Assembly (NCBI RefSeq): GCF_010548275.1 | Contig: NZ_JAAGLT010000022.1 | Location: 62,001 to 126,000, forward strand | Direction: 5' to 3' | DNA from: Streptomyces sp. SID12488 | GTDB taxonomy: Bacteria; Actinomycetota; Actinomycetes; Streptomycetales; Streptomycetaceae | Length of the DNA: 64,000 bases | Shown: positions 33,620-42,291 of the stretch, in pieces | Layout of the letters: every line of letters begins with the position of its first letter | Numbering within the stretch: position 1 is the first letter of the stretch | Notes under the pieces: generated by a model | The model's input: only the letters and a program-made list of their open reading frames with translations | What the model was told of the DNA's origin: nothing | Databases searched by the model: none | Translations under genes and position numbers: made by a program

Positions 33620-34996
33620 ATGCGCGCAAGAAGACTGACCGGATCCCTGTCCTGTCTCGTCGTACTGACGTTGACGGCCGCCGGATGCGGCCTCTCCGGA
33701 GGCTCCGACGACAGCGGCGGCGCCACCGCGGGCGGCTGCTCGGTCGACAAGGGCAACGTCGACTCCGGGAAACTCACCGGTGACGTCAAGGGCACGATCA
33801 CCTTCCAGACCACCAACCTGAAAAAAGACTTCGGCGACTTCTTCAACGGCGTGATCGCCGACTTCCAGAAGGCTCACCCCGGCACCAAGGTCAAGTGGAT
33901 CGACGACCCCGGCGACAACACCTTCACCAACCGGACCGTCGCCGATGCCCAGGCCTGCACGATGGCCGACGTCATCAACGTCAACGCGCCGACGGCGACC
34001 GCCCTCACCAAGGCCGGCTACCTGCTCGACATCGGCACCAAGGACCCGGCCGCCTCCAAGCCCTTCGTCCCGTCGTTCTGGAAGACCGCCACCTTCGCGG
34101 ACGCCTCCGGCAAGTCGATCCACACCACGCTGCCCTGGTACACCGGCGGCGTCCTGCTGACGTACAACAAGGACCTGCTGGAGAAGGCCGGCATCGACCC
34201 GGCGAAGGCGCCGACGAGCATCTTCGGGCTCTTCGCCGACTACGAGAAGATCGCCAAGGCCTCCGAAGGCAAGTACTTCGCGACGATGGCCAACCCGATC
34301 TGGCGCATCCCGGCCGACTTCGACCAGATGGGCATCAAGGTCCTCTCCACCGACGGCAAGTCCGCCGTCTTCGGCGACGACCCGCGCACCACCCAGTGGG
34401 TGGAGTGGATGGCGAAGCTGTACAAGGAGGGCGCGATGCCGAAGGACTCGCTGTCCTCCAGCAACGACCCGTCCACGCTCTACAGCCAGGGCAAGGTGGC
34501 CTACGGTTCGACGAACCCGAGCTTCGTGCGGTTCGTCAAGCAGAACAGCCCGTCGGTCTACGGCAAGACGGCCGTCGGCCAGCAGCCCTACGACGCCCTC
34601 GGCGTCGCCTCCGCCGGCGCCCCCCAGTACATCTCGGTCGCCGCGACCAGCAAGCACGCCCCGGTGGCGCTCGCGTTCGCGGAGTTCCTCACCAACGTCG
34701 AGAACCAGACGGCCTGGTGCAAGGACCCGGCCGTGGTGATCTTCCCGACCACCACCGAGTCGCTGAACGACCCGTTCTTCCAGAACGTCACCGGCACCGA
34801 CCCGTTCTCCCAGGCCCGCAAGCTCGTCGCCGACCAGCTCAAGACGGCCTCCACCAACCAGACCAACCTCTCCCCGGCCGTGCAGAACGCCATCGTGTCC
34901 CAGGTGCAGCTGGCCATGCAGGGCAAGAAGAGCGCGGCGGACGCCGTGAAGGACGCCCAGGAGAAGTCGAACGAGCTGCTGAAGCAGGGCAGCTGA
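33620..34996 (+). CDS. CUT1 sugar-binding lipoprotein
   Basis: A 458-residue extracellular solute-binding protein (family 1). The signal peptide RRLTGSLSCLVVLTLTAAGC ends in lipobox TAAGC, then a Ser/Gly/Asp linker. The mature part has GTITFQTTNLKKDFGDFFNG, TKVKWIDDPGDNTF, PWYTGGVLLTYNKDLLEKAG and, near the end, AFAEFLTNVENQTAW, as in oligosaccharide-binding proteins. GGAGG nine bases before ATG 33620 fixes the start. First gene of a three-gene transporter operon behind an RpiR-type operator; the likely ligand is a mannose- or GlcNAc-containing oligosaccharide (context inference). Confidence 0.93.
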   Translation: MRARRLTGSLSCLVVLTLTAAGCGLSGGSDDSGGATAGGCSVDKGNVDSGKLTGDVKGTITFQTTNLKKDFGDFFNGVIADFQKAHPGTKVKWIDDPGDNTFTNRTVADAQACTMADVINVNAPTATALTKAGYLLDIGTKDPAASKPFVPSFWKTATFADASGKSIHTTLPWYTGGVLLTYNKDLLEKAGIDPAKAPTSIFGLFADYEKIAKASEGKYFATMANPIWRIPADFDQMGIKVLSTDGKSAVFGDDPRTTQWVEWMAKLYKEGAMPKDSLSSSNDPSTLYSQGKVAYGSTNPSFVRFVKQNSPSVYGKTAVGQQPYDALGVASAGAPQYISVAATSKHAPVALAFAEFLTNVENQTAWCKDPAVVIFPTTTESLNDPFFQNVTGTDPFSQARKLVADQLKTASTNQTNLSPAVQNAIVSQVQLAMQGKKSAADAVKDAQEKSNELLKQGS

Positions 34997-34998
34997 CA

Positions 34999-36018
34999 GT
35001 GACGGCACAGATCACGAACCCGGTGTCCGGCGTGGAGCCCCTGCCCTCCACGCCGGCCCCGGCCACGTCCACGGCTCGCCTCCGCCGACTCGCCAGGGCC
35101 GCGCTGCCCGGTCCCGCTCCCGGGGCCAACGGAGCGTCCATGTACCGCCGTTGGTGGCTGCCGTGGCTGTGGACCGCCCCCGCGATCGTGTGCGCGGTGG
35201 TCTTCGGGGTGTTCCCGTTCCTCAACACGGTCCTGCTGTCGTTCACCAACGCCAAGCCGCTGGGCGGCGCTGCGGGTTTCGTCGGACTCGACAACTACAC
35301 GCGGATGCTCCAGGACGACGACTTCTGGCTCGCGACCCGCAACAGCATCCTGTACGCGGTGATCGTCGTGCCGCTGATGGTGCTGCTGCCGTTGATGCTC
35401 GCCGTCCTGGTGGAGAAGAACCTGCCCGGCATCGGCTTCTTCCGCTCCGCCTTCTACACGCCGGTGCTCGCCTCCAGCGTGGTCGTGGGCCTGAGCTGGC
35501 AGTGGTTGCTCGCGGACGACGGCCTGGTCAACACCTGGCTGGAGAAGGCCCACTTGATCAGGTCGGCGATCCCCTTCCTCTCCGACTCGTGGCTGATCCT
35601 GCTCTCCGCGATGGGCCTGACCCTGTGGAAGGGCCTTGGCTGGTACATGGTCTTCTACCTGGCCGCCCTCGGGAACGTGCCCAAGGAACTGCACGAGGCC
35701 GCCCAGATGGACGGCGCCGGCGCGGTCCGCCGCTTCTGGAACATCACGATCCCCGGCGTCCGGACGGCCATGATGCTCGTCGGCACGCTCACCGGCATCG
35801 GCTCCCTGCGGGTCTTCACCGAGATCTACATGCTCGGCAGCTCCACCGGCGGCCCCGGCGGCGCCGACCGCACCCTGCCGTTCTACATCCGGGACGTCGG
35901 CCTGGACCCGATCACCGGCAACGCCGGCTACGGCTCGGCCGTCAGCGTGGCCCTGTTCGCGCTGACGCTGGGCCTGACCCTGCTGGCGCAGCGTCTGACC
36001 AAGGAGGACGAGTCATGA
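34999..36018 (+). CDS. CUT1 sugar permease, MalF/UgpA-type
   Basis: A 339-residue permease with a 45-residue cytosolic start and six membrane helices (WLWTAPAIVCAVVFGVFPFL, ILYAVIVVPLMVLLPLMLAV, LILLSAMGLTLWKGLGWYMV). The EAA loop that contacts the ATPase reads HEAAQMDGAGAVRRFWNITI. The GTG start lies two bases after the lipoprotein stop; the protein ends LAQRLTKEDES and overlaps the next permease by ATGA. No ATPase gene follows, as is usual in Streptomyces where one MsiK serves many CUT1 systems. Confidence 0.92.
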   Translation: MTAQITNPVSGVEPLPSTPAPATSTARLRRLARAALPGPAPGANGASMYRRWWLPWLWTAPAIVCAVVFGVFPFLNTVLLSFTNAKPLGGAAGFVGLDNYTRMLQDDDFWLATRNSILYAVIVVPLMVLLPLMLAVLVEKNLPGIGFFRSAFYTPVLASSVVVGLSWQWLLADDGLVNTWLEKAHLIRSAIPFLSDSWLILLSAMGLTLWKGLGWYMVFYLAALGNVPKELHEAAQMDGAGAVRRFWNITIPGVRTAMMLVGTLTGIGSLRVFTEIYMLGSSTGGPGGADRTLPFYIRDVGLDPITGNAGYGSAVSVALFALTLGLTLLAQRLTKEDES

Positions 36019-36899
36019 CGACGACCGTCGTCGAGACCAAGGGCCGTCGCCTGATGCCGCGTTGGCGTGACTACGGCCGCCCGCGCCAGCTGGTCGTCCG
36101 CTATCTGCTCCTCCTCCTGGTGCTCGGCCTCACCGTGGGCCCGCTGCTGTGGCAGCTGCTGGCCTCCCTGAAGGGCACGAGCGAGGACGTCTTCGGCGCG
36201 AACGCCACCCTGCTGCCGCACGACCCGACCCTGCGCGCGTACCGGACGGTCTTCGACCAGGTGCCGGTGTGGTCGTACATCAAGAACAGCCTGATCGTGG
36301 TCGCCCTGTCGGTCACCAGCCAGCTGGTCTTCTCCACGACGGCCGGCTACATGCTCTCCAAGCCCTCCTGGAAGGGCCGCAGGGCGGTCTGGGTGGTGCT
36401 GATCGCCTCGATGATGTTCCCCTTCGAGTCGATCATGGTCTCGCTGTTCATCAGCATCCGCGACCTGGGCCTGGTCGACAGCCTGGCCGGCGTGTGGCTA
36501 CCGGGCTTCGTCGGCGCCATCAACGTCATGCTGATGCGCGGCGCGTTCCTCGCGGTCCCGCGCGAGATCGAGGACTCGGCGATGCTGGACGGCGCGAACG
36601 AGTGGCAGCGCTTCAAGTACCTGTATCTGCCGTCCGCGTGGGGCGCGATCATGGTGGTCGTCATCAACACGTTCATCAGCGCCTGGGACGACTTCCTGTG
36701 GCCGCTGATCGTGCTGCGCTCCGAGAGCAACATGACGCTCACACTGGGGCTTTCACGCCTGCAGAGCTCGTCGTTCGGCTACGACCAGCGGATGGTCATG
36801 GCGGGGTCGGTGATCTCGGTGATCCCGGTGCTGGTGCTGTTCGTGATCACTCAGCGGTGGTTCTATCGGGGGGTGGCTGCGGGGGCTGTGAAGATCTGA
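36015..36899 (+). CDS. CUT1 sugar permease, MalG/UgpE-type
   Basis: A 294-residue permease, six helices (VVRYLLLLLVLGLTVGPLLW, SLIVVALSVTSQLVFSTTAG, GAIMVVVINTFISAWDDFLW), EAA-like loop REIEDSAMLDGANEWQRFKY and the MalG-type end RWFYRGVAAGAVKI. Translationally coupled to the preceding permease. With the lipoprotein it forms a complete importer except for the ATPase. Behind it (36913-36942) are 10-bp repeats (TCACAGGGG). Confidence 0.92.
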   Translation: MTTTVVETKGRRLMPRWRDYGRPRQLVVRYLLLLLVLGLTVGPLLWQLLASLKGTSEDVFGANATLLPHDPTLRAYRTVFDQVPVWSYIKNSLIVVALSVTSQLVFSTTAGYMLSKPSWKGRRAVWVVLIASMMFPFESIMVSLFISIRDLGLVDSLAGVWLPGFVGAINVMLMRGAFLAVPREIEDSAMLDGANEWQRFKYLYLPSAWGAIMVVVINTFISAWDDFLWPLIVLRSESNMTLTLGLSRLQSSSFGYDQRMVMAGSVISVIPVLVLFVITQRWFYRGVAAGAVKI

Positions 36900-37014
36900 G
36901 GGTGGCCTCCCAGTTCACAGGGGCTCACAGGGGTTCACGGGGGGACGGATAGCCTGCGTCCATGGGTTCAGGTGAGGGGACCGAGGGCGTCGGCGCGGAT
37001 CTTGACAGTCAGGG

Positions 37015-37440
37015 GTGGGGCGCCACGCGCTCCTGGGTGGAGAAGCGGGTTGCTTCCTGCACCGGGACTTCCATCCCGGCAACATCCTCTTCACGGGCAT
37101 CGCCGATGATCTTCAGATCAGTGGTGTCGTCGACTGGGTGGAGACCTCCTGGGGGCCGGCCGACTTGGACGTGGCTCATTGCTCAACGGCCCTCGCTCTG
37201 CTGCACGGGATTCCCGCAGGCATGCGATTCGCCGACCGCTACATCGCTGCGGGAGGAACCCTGGCCGAAGACGGCCCCGCCCATCTCTACTGGCGGCTGC
37301 TCGACGCGTTGGCTTTCGCTCCGGACGCGGAGAAGGTCGCTGTTCCCTGGCGCGAACTGGGCCGCGTCGATCTGACAGCCGGTGTCCTGACTCAAAGGTT
37401 GGAGGAATACATGGAATCCCTTTTCAGTCGATACACCTGA
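37015..37440 (+). pseudogene. Truncated aminoglycoside/choline phosphotransferase
   Basis: 141 codons covering only the C-terminal lobe of APH-family kinases: the catalytic loop FLHRDFHPGNILF (Brenner-type H-x-D-x4-N) and metal-binding DWVETSWGPADLDVAH, followed by the usual helices. The N-terminal ATP-binding lobe is missing; a second frame that overlaps from 36962 does not restore it. The GTG start at 37015 lacks a good ribosome binding site. Such a fragment should be inactive. Confidence 0.75.
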
Positions 37441-37753
37441 ACTCGCGACCATTGGTGCGACTTTGCATCACCTCGACGGTGCAGTCGTTCGGTAAGGCGG
37501 TTTGGGCGGAGGTGACCGCTTGTGAGTGGGAGCGCCGCTGATGTGGCGCGGCCACCATTGACCATCTCGACGAGACCGGCCGCGCCATCGGCGGCGTCCA
37601 TCCCTCTCTGCCTACTTGAGTCCACCGAGACGAAGGGCATCCTCGATCTCGCTGAGCTTCGGCCGCCGCCTACTCCAGGCACAGATCGTAATGTTGGCTG
37701 GTCAGGGCCGACGATAAGACGGCTGCGGCCACCGGAGCAGCCCGCCAACACGA
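37441..37753. other. 313-bp gap, no recognisable gene
   Basis: Short open frames exist on both strands but none has a ribosome binding site or recognisable motif. The flanking broken genes suggest decayed DNA. Confidence 0.5.
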
Positions 37754-38308
37754 TCACGACCTGAGGGCGGGCTGAGGCCCGGTCCAACCGGTGGCGGCCA
37801 CCACCTCCCGCGCAATGTCCACGACAGGCCGTCCGTCCGTCACCACCCGCACTGCCTCCGCCGGGGCCCGCTGGTCCAGGAGCCGTGCTTTGCGGACACT
37901 GCTTTCCACCTCATGCTCAAGCTCCGAGCCGAGTTCGCGTCCCACCAGCCGCTCGCGGGTGGTGGCGTCGGAAGCGGTGAGCAGGACTCGTATGATCCCC
38001 ACTCCGGCCCCCATGGCGCGCTCAAACATGCCCGTCGTCTCAGGCAGCACACTCACGGTGTTCGTATAGATCAGGCGCCGATACCCGCGCCGGGCGAAGT
38101 TCGCCCACACGGCAGCCAGATTGCTCTCGGTGATCTCCGCACGGTGCGGATCCCCGTCGGGTGCCGGATGCACCTGCCCCATGAAGTCACCCTCGATGAT
38201 CGCGTGAGGGACCTCCGCGGCGCGCAACAGTGCCGAGACTTCCCACCCCACCGTCGTCTTACCAACACCAGCTCGCCCTCCGATGAGCAGCACTTCCGCG
38301 TGATCCAT
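37754..38308 (-). CDS. P-loop kinase/AAA_33-type ATP-binding protein
   Basis: A 184-residue P-loop protein: Walker A GGRAGVGKTT (about 10-19), then VPHAIIEGDFMGQVHPA with an acidic Walker-B-like position, a lid-type helix (SDATTRERLVGRELGSELEH) and a C-terminal segment RVVTDGRPVVDIAREVVAAT. This layout fits small-molecule kinases of the zeta-toxin/AAA_33/adenylylsulfate-kinase-like group; the substrate is unknown and no antitoxin gene is visible. ATG 38308 has no clear ribosome binding site; a GTG at 38341 is the alternative. It lies between two broken genes yet seems intact itself. Confidence 0.75.
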   Translation of the reverse strand: MDHAEVLLIGGRAGVGKTTVGWEVSALLRAAEVPHAIIEGDFMGQVHPAPDGDPHRAEITESNLAAVWANFARRGYRRLIYTNTVSVLPETTGMFERAMGAGVGIIRVLLTASDATTRERLVGRELGSELEHEVESSVRKARLLDQRAPAEAVRVVTDGRPVVDIAREVVAATGWTGPQPALRS

Positions 38309-38373
38309 GAAGGCAAGCGTGCCAGCGGGCGACCACCTCACGCGATCCGATATCGATCCGGGCGCCTGATCGC

Positions 38374-38652
38374 AGCCCCGCCAACAAGATCACGTTCTAC
38401 GACGGCAGCAGCGAGATCAGCACCGGCGCCGGGCCCGACAACCAGCCCCGTCCCGTCACGCTCGGCCCCGGCGAGTCGGCGCTCGCCAGCCTGGTCTGGC
38501 GCAACACCACCGAGTCCGGCACGCCGGTGAACGCGCCCTATGTGCGAGTGCGGGCGAAAGCCGGCGCCGACCCGGTGACGGTGACCCCACACCTCGACCT
38601 CGGAACCACCGGAAAGCTCGGCGTCAGACGATGGGAGAAGACGGAGCGGTAG
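38374..38652 (+). pseudogene. DUF4232 C-terminal remnant
   Basis: About 92 in-frame codons read NKITFYDGSSEISTGAG, VTLGPGESALASLVWRNTT, VRVRAKAGADPVTVTPHLDL, GTTGKLGVRRWE and stop. This is the second half of DUF4232-type secreted domains (PG-E-S-A-x-A near the middle, Leu-Gly-Thr-Thr-Gly-x-Leu-x-V near the end). No start, signal peptide or first half is present, and the frame upstream merges into the neighbour's promoter. Confidence 0.65.
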
Positions 38653-38915
38653 ATTTTCCGCCCTTTGTGGCAGCCGATTTCATAATTCCACATTTCGTGC
38701 CAGATTTTCAGCAGGCCCCGTCTTCGCAGCTCAGAGGCGTTTTTGTTTTCTTGACCATATTTCAACCACTCCTCCAGGATGGTCAATGCATAAGAAAACC
38801 TTAAGTCGACCTTAATGATTCATGTGCGCGTCCGAGTTGGTGCGTTTGTCTAATGTGCGGTCGCTAGCGTGAGCGACTGTCAATCAGGCGATCGCATTCG
38901 AAGGGCGAACAATTC
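38653..38915. promoter_or_regulatory. Low-G+C leader of the chitosanase gene
   Basis: Much poorer in G+C than the window average. It contains an 8-bp inverted repeat TTGACCAT-N20-ATGGTCAA (38751-38786) and an 11-bp-spaced direct repeat ACCTTAAGTCG/ACCTTAATGAT (38798-38819), one helical turn apart, of the kind bound by OmpR-type regulators. Both lie 95-165 bp ahead of the chitosanase start. The regulator is not identifiable. Confidence 0.5.
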
Positions 38916-39812
38916 ATGAGGGTTATTCCTGACCGGCGCCTGTCGCGTCGGACGACCGGGCTGGTGTTTGGATCGGCGTTGCTCGCGGCGGCAGCCGTGT
39001 CTCTTGGCACCGCACACGCCGGTAGCACCGTGGATGCCGGGCTGCCGGATCCGGGCGCGAGCGTCAGCGCCCCGGCCCCGGCAGCGGAAGCCGTGGTGGG
39101 GGTCGGGCTGGACGATGCCCGGAAGAAGGAGATCGCGATGCAGCTGGTCTCCAGTGCGGAGAACTCCTCGCTGGACTGGAAGGCCCAGTACCAGTACATC
39201 GAGGACATCGGCGACGGCCGGGGCTATACGGCCGGGATCGTCGGGTTCTGTTCCGGGACCGGGGACATGCTGGAGCTGGTCCAGGCGTACACGCAGGCGA
39301 AGCCGGGCAACGTGCTGGCCAAGTACCTGCCGGCGCTCAAGCGGGTGAACGGGTCCGATTCGCACAGTGGACTTGGCGACGCGTTCGTGGCGGACTGGCG
39401 TACGGCGGCCAAGGACAAGACGTTCCAGCAGGCCCAGGACGCGGAGCGGGACCGGGTGTACTTCGACCCGGCGGTCAAGCAGGCCAAGAGCGACGGGCTG
39501 AGGACGCTGGGGCAGTTCATCTACTACGACGCGATCGTGATGCACGGTCCCGGTGACGACACGGTCAGTTTCGGCGGCATACGCAAGACCGCCCTGAGGA
39601 AAGCCAAAACACCTGCCCAGGGTGGTGACGAAACGGCCTACCTGAACGCTTTCCTCGATGCCCGCAAGGCGGCGATGAAGACCGAGGAAGCGCACAGCGA
39701 CACCAGCCGCGTCGATACCGAACAGCGGGTGTTCCTGCGTGCGGGCAACCTCGATCTGAATCCGCCGCTGCGGTGGAAGGTCTATGGAGACCCCTACACC
39801 ATCGAGAACTGA
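38916..39812 (+). CDS. csnA: Secreted GH46 chitosanase
   Basis: A 298-residue endo-chitosanase that cleaves beta-1,4-GlcN linkages. The signal peptide contains LSRRTTGLVFG with a twin Arg, suggesting Tat or Sec export, and ends near AHA; a 25-residue linker follows. The catalytic core starts LDDARKKEIAMQLVSSAENS (general acid Glu82) and IEDIGDGRGYT (Asp100), 18 residues apart as in the Streptomyces sp. N174 enzyme, and ends DLNPPLRWKVYGDPYTIEN. GAAGGG precedes the ATG. It is followed closely by a second secreted protein gene. Confidence 0.95.
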   Translation: MRVIPDRRLSRRTTGLVFGSALLAAAAVSLGTAHAGSTVDAGLPDPGASVSAPAPAAEAVVGVGLDDARKKEIAMQLVSSAENSSLDWKAQYQYIEDIGDGRGYTAGIVGFCSGTGDMLELVQAYTQAKPGNVLAKYLPALKRVNGSDSHSGLGDAFVADWRTAAKDKTFQQAQDAERDRVYFDPAVKQAKSDGLRTLGQFIYYDAIVMHGPGDDTVSFGGIRKTALRKAKTPAQGGDETAYLNAFLDARKAAMKTEEAHSDTSRVDTEQRVFLRAGNLDLNPPLRWKVYGDPYTIEN

Positions 39813-39847
39813 TTGCCGACAGTAGGGCCGGCAGAAGGGATACGACC

Positions 39848-40714
39848 ATGGGGTCGCACGCACATACACGCCGTAAGAAGGCCGTTATGGCCGCTACTGC
39901 CGGCGCGGCGGCGATATCGGCGCTTGTCGCCCTGAGCCTTGGCACCAACGCCATGGCGGGAGAGGCACAGCCGGACCAGAAGGCCAAGGTCGAAGTCAGA
40001 GCGGCCACAGCCTCCGACGCCAACGCCGACGCCGGGTGGACGTTGCGTTGGAGTCCGGATCCGGTGAAAGACGGGTTGGAGGCGTTCGAAGGAGTGGAGG
40101 ACGACCGGGCGGGATCCGACCCGGGGGTCAAGCACATATACGTCGAGGATGGCGCGTACCGCTTCGACATGCCTCTGGAGGAAAGGGACTCCAGCCCGGA
40201 CCGGCAGCGCAACGAGGTCAAAGGGATGAGCGCCGAAGGTCGGGATCTGACGATTTCCGAGGGGGAGACCTGGCGCTTCACCGACTCCCTGTTCATACCT
40301 TCAAGCCTGGAGGCGACCAGCAGTTTCACCCACATCATGCAGTTCAAGATGCCGGGGGCCGGGAGCGGGCCGATCATCGTCATGTCGTTGCGGCAGCATG
40401 ACGGCAAACCCACCATCGAGCTGAACTCCGCCCTCAGCGGCAGGATCGTCGGCCGTACCGACCTTGCTCCGCTCCAGAACAAGTGGATCGGCTTCGACCT
40501 GCAGATCACCTTCGGTGACGGCGACGGCAAGATCCGCTGGGTGGTCACCGACGGCTCCAGCACGGTCGCCGATGCGAGCGCGTCCGGGCTCGACACCTGG
40601 TTGGGCGAGCGGGCGCGGCCCAAGTGGGGAATCTACCGCTCGCTCAAGGACAGCGCGCATCTGAAGAACACCTACCTGCTCGTCAAGGACCTGAAGGCGT
40701 ATCAGCAGACCTGA
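39848..40714 (+). CDS. Secreted polysaccharide-lyase-like beta-sandwich protein
   Basis: A 288-residue exported protein: basic start RRKKAVMAATAGAAAISAL, A-x-A site, then a jelly-roll type sequence (GAYRFDMPLEERDS, RNEVKGMS, GETWRFTDSLFIPSSLE, FTHIMQFKMPGAGSGPIIVM, WIGFDLQITFGDGDGKIRWV, KWGIYRSLKDSAHLKNTYLL) matching the PF14099-type polysaccharide lyase/concanavalin fold. AGAAGGG seven bases before ATG 39848. It comes 35 bp after the chitosanase stop on the same strand, so both enzymes may be secreted together. The substrate is unproven; it may bind rather than cleave. Confidence 0.8.
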   Translation: MGSHAHTRRKKAVMAATAGAAAISALVALSLGTNAMAGEAQPDQKAKVEVRAATASDANADAGWTLRWSPDPVKDGLEAFEGVEDDRAGSDPGVKHIYVEDGAYRFDMPLEERDSSPDRQRNEVKGMSAEGRDLTISEGETWRFTDSLFIPSSLEATSSFTHIMQFKMPGAGSGPIIVMSLRQHDGKPTIELNSALSGRIVGRTDLAPLQNKWIGFDLQITFGDGDGKIRWVVTDGSSTVADASASGLDTWLGERARPKWGIYRSLKDSAHLKNTYLLVKDLKAYQQT

Positions 40715-40768
40715 CCGTCAGACAGCGAAAGGGCCGCGTAGGCGGTGATGGGGGTCGGACCGGCCGAT

Positions 40769-40799
40769 CCGGCCCGCCCGGCTTTGTCGGGCGGGCCGG
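40769..40799 (+). terminator. Hairpin terminator after the lyase-like gene
   Basis: Perfect 12-bp stem CCGGCCCGCCCG/CGGGCGGGCCGG with a seven-base loop. Confidence 0.8.
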
Positions 40800-40863
40800 T
40801 TGCCCTGGACACCGGACCCCGCTTCGGGTGTCGGTGTCAGTCCCCTCCCTTAAAGTCCCCCGC

Positions 40864-41550
40864 GTGACCCACAACCCCTCCCCCGCCCACCTCACCGCGA
40901 TCCGCGACTCGTACGACACCGTCGCCGCCGACTACGTCCAACTCGTCAAGAATCCGGCGGAGTTGGACCCTCTGTCACGCGCGATGCTGGCCGCTTTCGC
41001 CGAAGCCCTGCGAGTGGCCGACGCCGGCCCGGTCGCGGACCTCGGATGCGGACCCGGCAAGGTGACCGCGCATCTGGCAGGCCTCGGAGTGCCCGCGTTC
41101 GGCGTCGACCTGTCCCCGAAGATGATCGAGCTGGCCCGCCGGGCCCACCCGCACCTGAGCTTCACCGTGGGCTCGATGACCGACCTCGCGCTGCGGGACG
41201 ACGAACTCGGCGGCATCCTCGCCTACTACTCCACCCACCACACCCCGCCCGAGCAACTACCCACCGTGTACGCCGAGTTCCACCGCACCCTCGCACCCGG
41301 CGGCCTCCTGATGCTGGCCGGCTACGTGGGAGACGACGAGTATCTGCATCTGCGTCCGACCCAGGCTTACGGCGGCCATCCGGTGTCCTACGAGGCCCAT
41401 CTGCTGCCGGTGGAGCGGATCGCCGAACTGCTCACCCGGGCCGGTCTCGTGATCACGGCGCGACTGGTGCAGGCGCCCGACGAAAACGTACGGAGGACAG
41501 TCGCCACCTTCCTCGCCCGGAAACCCGAACGCCCCCTCGCGCCACAGTGA
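40864..41550 (+). CDS. Class I SAM-dependent methyltransferase
   Basis: A 228-residue methyltransferase. SAM-binding motif I is VADLGCGPGKVTAHLAGLG, the acidic residue of motif II is in FGVDLSPKMIELAR, and motif III is HRTLAPGGLLMLAGYVGDD. YYSTHHTPPEQLPTVY lies in the substrate region (Methyltransf_25/11 type). The GTG start has no Shine-Dalgarno; TTAAAGT about ten bases ahead may be the -10 box of a leaderless mRNA. It is a lone gene between the chitosanase pair and the ECF41 pair; the substrate is unknown. Confidence 0.88.
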   Translation: MTHNPSPAHLTAIRDSYDTVAADYVQLVKNPAELDPLSRAMLAAFAEALRVADAGPVADLGCGPGKVTAHLAGLGVPAFGVDLSPKMIELARRAHPHLSFTVGSMTDLALRDDELGGILAYYSTHHTPPEQLPTVYAEFHRTLAPGGLLMLAGYVGDDEYLHLRPTQAYGGHPVSYEAHLLPVERIAELLTRAGLVITARLVQAPDENVRRTVATFLARKPERPLAPQ

Positions 41551-41649
41551 TTGTCACGTTCCCGAGTCCGCCGGTGTCTTCATGTCCAACAGGCCGACAG
41601 GCCTGGGAAATCGACAAGGAACCGTCAAGGAACCGACGAGGAGAACACC

Positions 41650-42291
41650 GTGACACTGCGCATTCCGAAAGCACAGCTCCCCGCCGAGATCAGTGAGAAC
41701 CTGGTCAAGCAGTTCGGTGCCGTGCCCGAGCCCTTCGAGGTGACGGCGCACAACCCCAAGGTCGCCCGGGACTCCTCGGAGATCGGGGGCAGGGTGGGCG
41801 AGTGGGACATGGCCGACGAGGGGCTCAAGATCTTCGCGCACATGGCGGTCGCCGCGCAGGTCGGCTGCGGTTGGTGCCTCGACATCAACTACTTCCAGGC
41901 GCTGCACAAGGACCTGGACCTGACCAAGGCGAGCCAGGTGCCGCGCTGGCGCGAGTCGGAGGTGTTCACGCCGCTGGAACGGGACGTACTGGAGTACGCC
42001 GAGGCCATGACGAACACGCCGCCGACCGTCGACGACGAACTGTACGCGGGCCTGCTCGACCGGCTCGGTCCGGCGGCGATGGTCGAGCTCACCGCAGGCA
42101 TCGGCTTCGCCAACATGGCGACGCGGAACAACTCGGCGCACGGGATCACCTCGCAGGGCTTCTCCGACGCGTGCGGGATACCGCTGGCCGCACGTCCCGA
42201 GGAGGCGGGCAACAACAGGTCCGGTGCCGAGAGGCCCGCCATCGCGAAGTCCGGCATCGACAAGCCCGGCGTGGTGTCGGCGGCGATATGA
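41650..42291 (+). CDS. Carboxymuconolactone decarboxylase/AhpD-like protein (ECF41 partner)
   Basis: A 213-residue AhpD-fold protein: KIFAHMAVAAQVGCGWCLDI with a redox CxxC (GWC) followed by NYFQALH, and the helical segment LERDVLEYAEAMTNTPPTV. Proteins of this family are the usual genomic partners (COE group) of ECF41 sigma factors. GAGGAGAA precedes the GTG start, and the stop overlaps the sigma factor gene as ATGA. The last 30 residues (PEEAGNNRSGAERPAIAKSG) are low-complexity. It may supply or sense the redox signal for the sigma factor (inference). Confidence 0.9.
   Translation: MTLRIPKAQLPAEISENLVKQFGAVPEPFEVTAHNPKVARDSSEIGGRVGEWDMADEGLKIFAHMAVAAQVGCGWCLDINYFQALHKDLDLTKASQVPRWRESEVFTPLERDVLEYAEAMTNTPPTVDDELYAGLLDRLGPAAMVELTAGIGFANMATRNNSAHGITSQGFSDACGIPLAARPEEAGNNRSGAERPAIAKSGIDKPGVVSAAI

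Noticed and set aside
37441-37753. Remnant of a transposase between broken genes
   Set aside because: No terminal inverted repeats, target duplication or transposase motif could be recognised.
37754-38308. Zeta-toxin of a toxin-antitoxin pair
   Set aside because: Only the P-loop layout is shared; no epsilon-like antitoxin gene is next to it, so I kept the broader kinase call.
38538-38786. Minus-strand frame starting TTG with a natural-looking N-terminal part (EEWLKYGQENKNASELRRRG)
   Set aside because: No ribosome binding site; its second half is antisense to the DUF4232 remnant; low G+C alone makes such frames look protein-like. Might be revisited if homologues appear.
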